15,095 nt of DNA. Origin: CAZNPW01 sp964575185. GTDB lineage: Bacteria; Pseudomonadota; Alphaproteobacteria; Rhodobacterales; Rhodobacteraceae. The notes under the pieces are model-generated. The model was not told where the DNA came from. It worked only from the letters and a program-made list of their open reading frames with translations, and ran no database searches. Numbering within the stretch: the first letter of the stretch is position 1; the number at the start of each line of letters is the position of its first letter. Of the stretch, positions 12,287 through 15,095 are shown piece after piece. The stretch is taken from assembly GCA_964575185.1 (NCBI GenBank), contig CAZNPW010000062.1, positions 1 through 15,095 of the forward strand, read 5' to 3'. Position numbers and translations under genes: made by a program.

Positions 12287-13690
12287 TCAGACCGCCACCT
12301 CCTGCGGCGGATGGTCGAGCAGCCGCACCAGCGTCACCAGCGCGCCGTCCAGCCGGTCGCGCGGCATGTTGCCCGCGATCGCCACCCGCACCGCGTTCGG
12401 CGCGCGGTTGTGGGCGAGCGCATAGTCGTCGGCCGCGCGCACCAGCACGCCCTCGGCCTCGGCCGCGCGGGCAAAGCGGCTCGCGCGCCAGCCCGCAGGC
12501 ATCGGCAGCCAAGTGATCGGCAGCCCCGGCCGCCAGCGCAGGCCCCAGGCCCCCAGCCGCCCCGCCAGCAGCGCGACCCGCGCCTCCATCTCCTCCGCCG
12601 CGAGCGCGCGCAGCCGCGCCGCCTCGCCCGAGGCCATCAGGTCGCCCACGACCTCCACCAGCAGCCGCGACAGCGCGAAATAGCTGTGCTGCGCGGTCAG
12701 CCGCGCGGCCTCGCCCATCCCGCGCGGGCAGACGATCCAGCCGAAGCGCAGCGCCGCGCTGACCGATTTCGACAGGCCCCCGGTGTGCCACACCCGCTCC
12801 GGCGCCATCGCCCGCAGGCTCGGCAGGTCGGTCTCGGCGGTCGCATAGCTCGCGTCCTCGATCACCTGCAGGTCGAAGTCGCGCGCGATCCGCGCGACGG
12901 CGGCGCGGCGGGCCAGCGACATGCGGCCCGTCGTGGGGTTCTGCGCCTCGGGCGTCAGGCACAGGATCTGCGGCCCGTGACGGCGGCAGGCGGCCTCCAG
13001 CGCCGCAGGCACCACGCCCTCGTCGTCGAGGTCCACCCCCACCACCTCGGCCCGCGCCAGCCGCGCGGCATAGCGGAAGCCCGCATAGGACGGCTCCTCC
13101 ACCAGCACGACCGGCCGGTCGCCGCGCAGGCAGCACAGCATGATCGACAACAGCGCGTTCTGCCCGCCGTTCGACAGCGCCACGTCGCCGGCATCGACCG
13201 GCCCGAGGTCGCGGTCGGCGAGCCACGCCAGCACCGCCGCGCGCAGCGGCGCCTCGCCCGACTGCGTGGGATAGTCGATCCAGTCGATGCCCGCCCGCGC
13301 GCCCACCCGCGCCATCGCCGCCGCGAAGGCCGCGCCCTGCCCCACCTCGGGCAGCAGCGGCGGGCGCAGGTCCACCGGCCCGCTGTCGGCGGTGCCCGCC
13401 CGGTCGGTATAGAGCGGCTCCTGCGGCCCCAGCCGGGGCGCGCGCGCCGCGACGAAGGTGCCGCGCCCGACCGTCGCCGACAGAAGCCCCTCCTGCGTCG
13501 CGAGCGCATAGGCCCGCGCCACCGTGCCGGGCGTGACCTTCAGCGACCAGGCGAGATCGCGCACCGTCGGCAGCCGCGCCTGCGCGGGCAGGCGGCCACC
13601 CCGGATCGCCTCGCGCAGCGCCCGGGTCAGGGCGAGATACTTCGGCCCCGCGACCCGTGCCAGATCGGGCACCCAAGTTGTATCGGTCAC
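12287..13690 (-). CDS. MocR-family (GntR/aminotransferase) transcriptional regulator
   Basis: This is a 467-aa PLP-dependent regulator with an N-terminal GntR winged helix and a C-terminal fold-type I aminotransferase domain used as an effector sensor. The wHTH spans about residues 13-80 (YLALTRALREAIRGGRLPAQ, LPTVRDLAWSLKVTPGTVARAYALATQEGLL, VGRGTFVA). In the aminotransferase part I see NPTTGRMSL (about 251-259), EDASY with the pyridine-contacting Asp (D279), and GGLSKSVSAALRFGW with the PLP lysine K308, so cofactor binding is probably intact. The start is GTG at 13690, supported by GAGGGA six bases upstream. An in-frame TTG at 13729 would add 13 residues but lies inside the likely -10. It is divergent from a DUF1127 gene across a repeat-containing gap that probably holds its operators, and converges on cydB. 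The effector is unknown; no pyridoxal or GABA genes are adjacent. Confidence 0.94.
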   Translation of the reverse strand: MTDTTWVPDLARVAGPKYLALTRALREAIRGGRLPAQARLPTVRDLAWSLKVTPGTVARAYALATQEGLLSATVGRGTFVAARAPRLGPQEPLYTDRAGTADSGPVDLRPPLLPEVGQGAAFAAAMARVGARAGIDWIDYPTQSGEAPLRAAVLAWLADRDLGPVDAGDVALSNGGQNALLSIMLCCLRGDRPVVLVEEPSYAGFRYAARLARAEVVGVDLDDEGVVPAALEAACRRHGPQILCLTPEAQNPTTGRMSLARRAAVARIARDFDLQVIEDASYATAETDLPSLRAMAPERVWHTGGLSKSVSAALRFGWIVCPRGMGEAARLTAQHSYFALSRLLVEVVGDLMASGEAARLRALAAEEMEARVALLAGRLGAWGLRWRPGLPITWLPMPAGWRASRFARAAEAEGVLVRAADDYALAHNRAPNAVRVAIAGNMPRDRLDGALVTLVRLLDHPPQEVAV

Positions 13691-13768
13691 AAGAAATCCC
13701 TCGCGGCTTGTGGACCGATATTGTATCAATCAGCCACCGCAATCAAGCGTTTTGTATCGACACAAAGG
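13678..13768. promoter_or_regulatory. MocR/DUF1127 intergenic operator region
   Basis: Three direct copies of TTGTATC lie at 13678-13684, 13721-13727 and 13752-13758, spaced 43 and 31 bases, close to whole helical turns. The first continues as TTGTATCGGTCACAAG and the third as TTGTATCGACACAAAG. An inverted partner CTTGTGGACCGATA (13707-13720) faces TATCGGTCACAAG (13681-13693). On the minus strand TACAAT (plus 13720-13725) is a good -10 for the regulator, with TTGATT (13741-13746) as a closely spaced -35 (15 bases). MocR proteins typically bind repeated boxes like these and often repress themselves, so autoregulation and control of the DUF1127 gene are likely but inferred. Confidence 0.6.
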
Positions 13769-13776
13769 TTCATCCC

Positions 13777-13974
13777 ATGGCCCCGATCACCAGCACCGGG
13801 CAGCGCGTCCTGCCCCTGCCGCACCTTGCGCTGCGGGCCGTGCTGGCGCGATGGGCGGTCCTGCGCGCCACCCGCCGGGGCCTTGCCCGGCTCGACCCGC
13901 GCATGCTGCGCGACATCGGCCTCGACCCCGCCGCGCGCGCGGCCGAATGTGACAAGCCCTTCTGGCAGGAATGA
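13777..13974 (+). CDS. DUF1127 small protein
   Basis: This is a 65-aa basic protein of the DUF1127 (YjiS-like) family. The diagnostic C-terminal motif is LARLDPRMLRDIGLDP (about 41-56) followed by AECDKPFWQE. The N-terminal half is an amphipathic Arg/Leu/Ala-rich segment (LPHLALRAVLARWAVLRATRRG). Small DUF1127 proteins of alphaproteobacteria include CcaF1 of Rhodobacter sphaeroides, reported as an RNA-binding protein that influences sRNA maturation. A similar RNA-related role here is inference. AAAGG at 13764-13768 lies 8 bases before the ATG. The upstream in-frame sequence overlaps the operator region and is not coding. It is divergent from the MocR regulator, of which it is the obvious candidate target, and is followed at once by a strong hairpin. 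Confidence 0.9.
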   Translation: MAPITSTGQRVLPLPHLALRAVLARWAVLRATRRGLARLDPRMLRDIGLDPAARAAECDKPFWQE

Positions 13975-13976
13975 CG

Positions 13977-14002
13977 AAGGCCCGGTCCTGCGACCGGGCC
14001 TT
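13977..14002. terminator. Bidirectional terminator between the DUF1127 gene and rpsI
   Basis: A perfect 11-base stem, AAGGCCCGGTC (13977-13987) with GACCGGGCCTT (13992-14002), encloses the 4-base loop CTGC. It starts 2 bases after the DUF1127 stop and 18 bases beyond the rpsI stop on the other strand. The A/T ends give a short T run in both directions. Confidence 0.8.
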
Positions 14003-14020
14003 GCCGTCGGTGCCGGCCGC

Positions 14021-14506
14021 TCAGCGCTTGGAGAACTGGAAGCTCCGCCGCGCCTTGGCCTTGCCGTACTTCTTGCGTTCCACCACGCGGCTGTCGCGGG
14101 TCAGGAACCCCGCCGCCTTCAGGGCCGGGCGCAGGCTCGGTTCATAAAGCTGCAGCGCCTTCGAGATGCCGTGCTTCACCGCCCCGGCCTGCCCCGACAG
14201 GCCCCCGCCCGCGACCGTCGCAAGCACGTCGAACTGGCCTTCCACGTTGGCGATGGTGAAGGGCTGGCGCAGGATCATCTGCAGCACCGGCCGCGCGAAA
14301 TACTCCGCCATCGTCTTGCCGTTCACCGTCACCTTGCCCTTGCCGGGCCGGATCCAGACGCGCGCCACGGCGTCCTTGCGCTTGCCGGTCGCATAGCTGC
14401 GGCCCTGCCTGTCGCGCACCGGCGCGCGGACCGGCGCCGCCTCGGCCACCGGCGCGGCCCCGCCCACGGCGGCCTTCAGGTCGTCCAGCGATTTGATCTC
14501 GGCCAT
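14021..14506 (-). CDS. rpsI: 30S ribosomal protein S9
   Basis: This is a 161-aa S9 protein of the small subunit head, whose C-terminal tail reaches the P-site tRNA. The conserved core starts at GRSYATGKRKDAVARVWIRPGKGK and ends KARRSFQFSKR, the typical basic tail. An extra N-terminal segment of about 30 residues (MAEIKSLDDLKAAVGG, then an Ala/Pro/Val stretch) is typical for alphaproteobacterial S9, compared with 130 aa in E. coli. Two starts compete. ATG at 14512 overlaps the rplM stop (ATGA) but is only 3 bases from GGAG. ATG at 14506 is 9 bases from GGAG and gives the family-like MAEIKSL start, so it is preferred. It is the second gene of the rplM-rpsI operon and ends at the shared terminator hairpin. 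Confidence 0.96.
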   Translation of the reverse strand: MAEIKSLDDLKAAVGGAAPVAEAAPVRAPVRDRQGRSYATGKRKDAVARVWIRPGKGKVTVNGKTMAEYFARPVLQMILRQPFTIANVEGQFDVLATVAGGGLSGQAGAVKHGISKALQLYEPSLRPALKAAGFLTRDSRVVERKKYGKAKARRSFQFSKR

Positions 14507-14508
14507 GC

Positions 14509-14973
14509 TCATGCGCTCCGCGTGTTCTTGGGGTTCATCGCCGCCACGTCCATCACGACGGGCTGCTGCGCCTCGTGCGGGTGGGCGGCCCCGGCATAGA
14601 CGCGCAGGTTCGACATCTGCTGGCGGCCCAGGCTGTTGCGGGTGATCATCCGCTCCACCGCCTTCTCGACCACCCGCTCGGGATGCGCGCCCTCGAGGAT
14701 CTCGCGCGCGCTGCGCGACTTGATCCCGCCGGGATGGCCGGTGTGCCAGTAATAGCGCTTGTCGGCGCGCTTGTTGCCGGTCATCTGGACCTTGCCGGCA
14801 TTGATGACGATCACGTTGTCGCCCATGTCCATGTGCGGCGTGAAGGTCGGCTTGTTCTTGCCGCGCAGGACATTGGCGACGATCGTGGCGAGCCGGCCCA
14901 GAACCACGCCCTCGGCGTCGATCAGGACCCACTTCTTCTCGATGTCCGCAGGCGTCGCGGTGAAGGTTTTCAT
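14509..14973 (-). CDS. rplM: 50S ribosomal protein L13
   Basis: This is a 154-aa L13, an early-assembly 23S rRNA-binding protein of the large subunit. Family blocks visible in order are KKWVLIDAEGVVLGRLATIVANVLRGK (13-39), NVIVINAGKVQMTGNKRADKRYYWHTGHPGG, AREILEGAHPERVVEKAVERM and NSLGRQQMSNLRVYAGAAHPHEAQQP. GGGGA lies 8 bases before the ATG at 14973. It is the first gene of the operon, with a promoter at 15003-15031. Its stop overlaps the possible upstream start of rpsI by 4 bases. Confidence 0.97.
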   Translation of the reverse strand: MKTFTATPADIEKKWVLIDAEGVVLGRLATIVANVLRGKNKPTFTPHMDMGDNVIVINAGKVQMTGNKRADKRYYWHTGHPGGIKSRSAREILEGAHPERVVEKAVERMITRNSLGRQQMSNLRVYAGAAHPHEAQQPVVMDVAAMNPKNTRSA

Positions 14974-15002
14974 GCGGCGTTCCCCAAAAGGCAGGATGGC
15001 GG

Positions 15003-15031
15003 TGTATCGGCGATCACCGCCCCCGCGTCAA
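15003..15031 (-). promoter_or_regulatory. Promoter of the rplM-rpsI operon
   Basis: On the minus strand TTGACG (15026-15031), a 17-base spacer, then GATACA (15003-15008), about 30 bases before the rplM ATG. This is the best sigma-70-type match in the window. Spacing and position suit a strong ribosomal-protein promoter. Confidence 0.65.
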
Positions 15032-15077
15032 GGGGCGCGGACATAAAAGAAACAAGCCGGAACAACAGCTTGCATCA

Positions 15078-15095
15078 GCGGTATCATGTTACCGC
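15078..15095. promoter_or_regulatory. Operator-like inverted repeat at the window edge
   Basis: GCGGTA (15078-15083) and TACCGC (15090-15095) flank TCATGT. It lies about 45 bases upstream of the rplM -35 box, in a local AT-richer patch, and may belong to a gene beyond the window or to a regulator site. It is too short for an assignment. Confidence 0.3.

Noticed and set aside
1..15095. CRISPR arrays, insertion sequences, phage genes or a multigene defence cluster
   Set aside because: No regularly spaced repeats, transposase, integrase, nuclease or methyltransferase genes were seen in any frame.

Overview
The window is about 15 kb of high-GC chromosomal DNA, densely packed with genes on both strands. 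The gene types suggest an alphaproteobacterium of the Rhodobacterales (Paracoccaceae-like): CcmA/CcmB haem exporter subunits, a short-loop cytochrome bd oxidase, a small stand-alone Hint-domain protein, a DUF1127 protein beside a MocR regulator, and an S9 protein with the long alphaproteobacterial N-terminus. This placement is inferred from gene content; no 16S rRNA gene is present.

Layout. 1-888 is the 3' end of an oligopeptide-type ABC transporter ATPase. A double-palindrome element (898-942) separates it from a convergent small lytic transglycosylase (952-1551, -). Divergent from that is ssb (1707-2195, +). It converges on a ccmA-ccmB pair (2276-3519, -), which is divergent from an aldo/keto reductase (3594-4577, +). 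The reductase abuts a convergent HI0933-type flavoprotein (4580-5767, -). Then come tRNA-Gln(TTG) (5850-5924, +) and a segment of visibly lower GC holding one unrecognised gene with a degenerate phospholipase D-like N-terminus (5940-7196, -) and a gene-free stretch (7197-7569). Trigger factor (7601-8935, -) and tRNA-Leu(TAG) (9006-9090, -) follow. On the other strand are a small Hint-domain protein (9213-9629, +), a second copy of the double palindrome (9673-9717), and the cydAB quinol oxidase operon (9889-12273, +). The right end carries a MocR-type regulator (12287-13690, -), divergent from a 65-aa DUF1127 protein (13777-13974, +) across a repeat-rich intergenic region. A strong bidirectional hairpin then precedes the rplM-rpsI ribosomal operon (14021-14973, -) and its promoter.

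How the genes relate. Most are housekeeping or respiratory: DNA single-strand binding, peptidoglycan turnover, haem export for c-type cytochromes, a low-oxygen or cyanide-tolerant terminal oxidase, protein folding and translation. There is no phage, transposon, CRISPR or obvious multigene defence system. The least ordinary parts are (i) the low-GC islet at the 3' end of tRNA-Gln with its orphan PLD-like gene, (ii) the duplicated two-hairpin element whose first stem varies by compensated changes, (iii) the MocR/DUF1127 intergenic repeats, and (iv) a Hint protein that has lost both expected catalytic residues.
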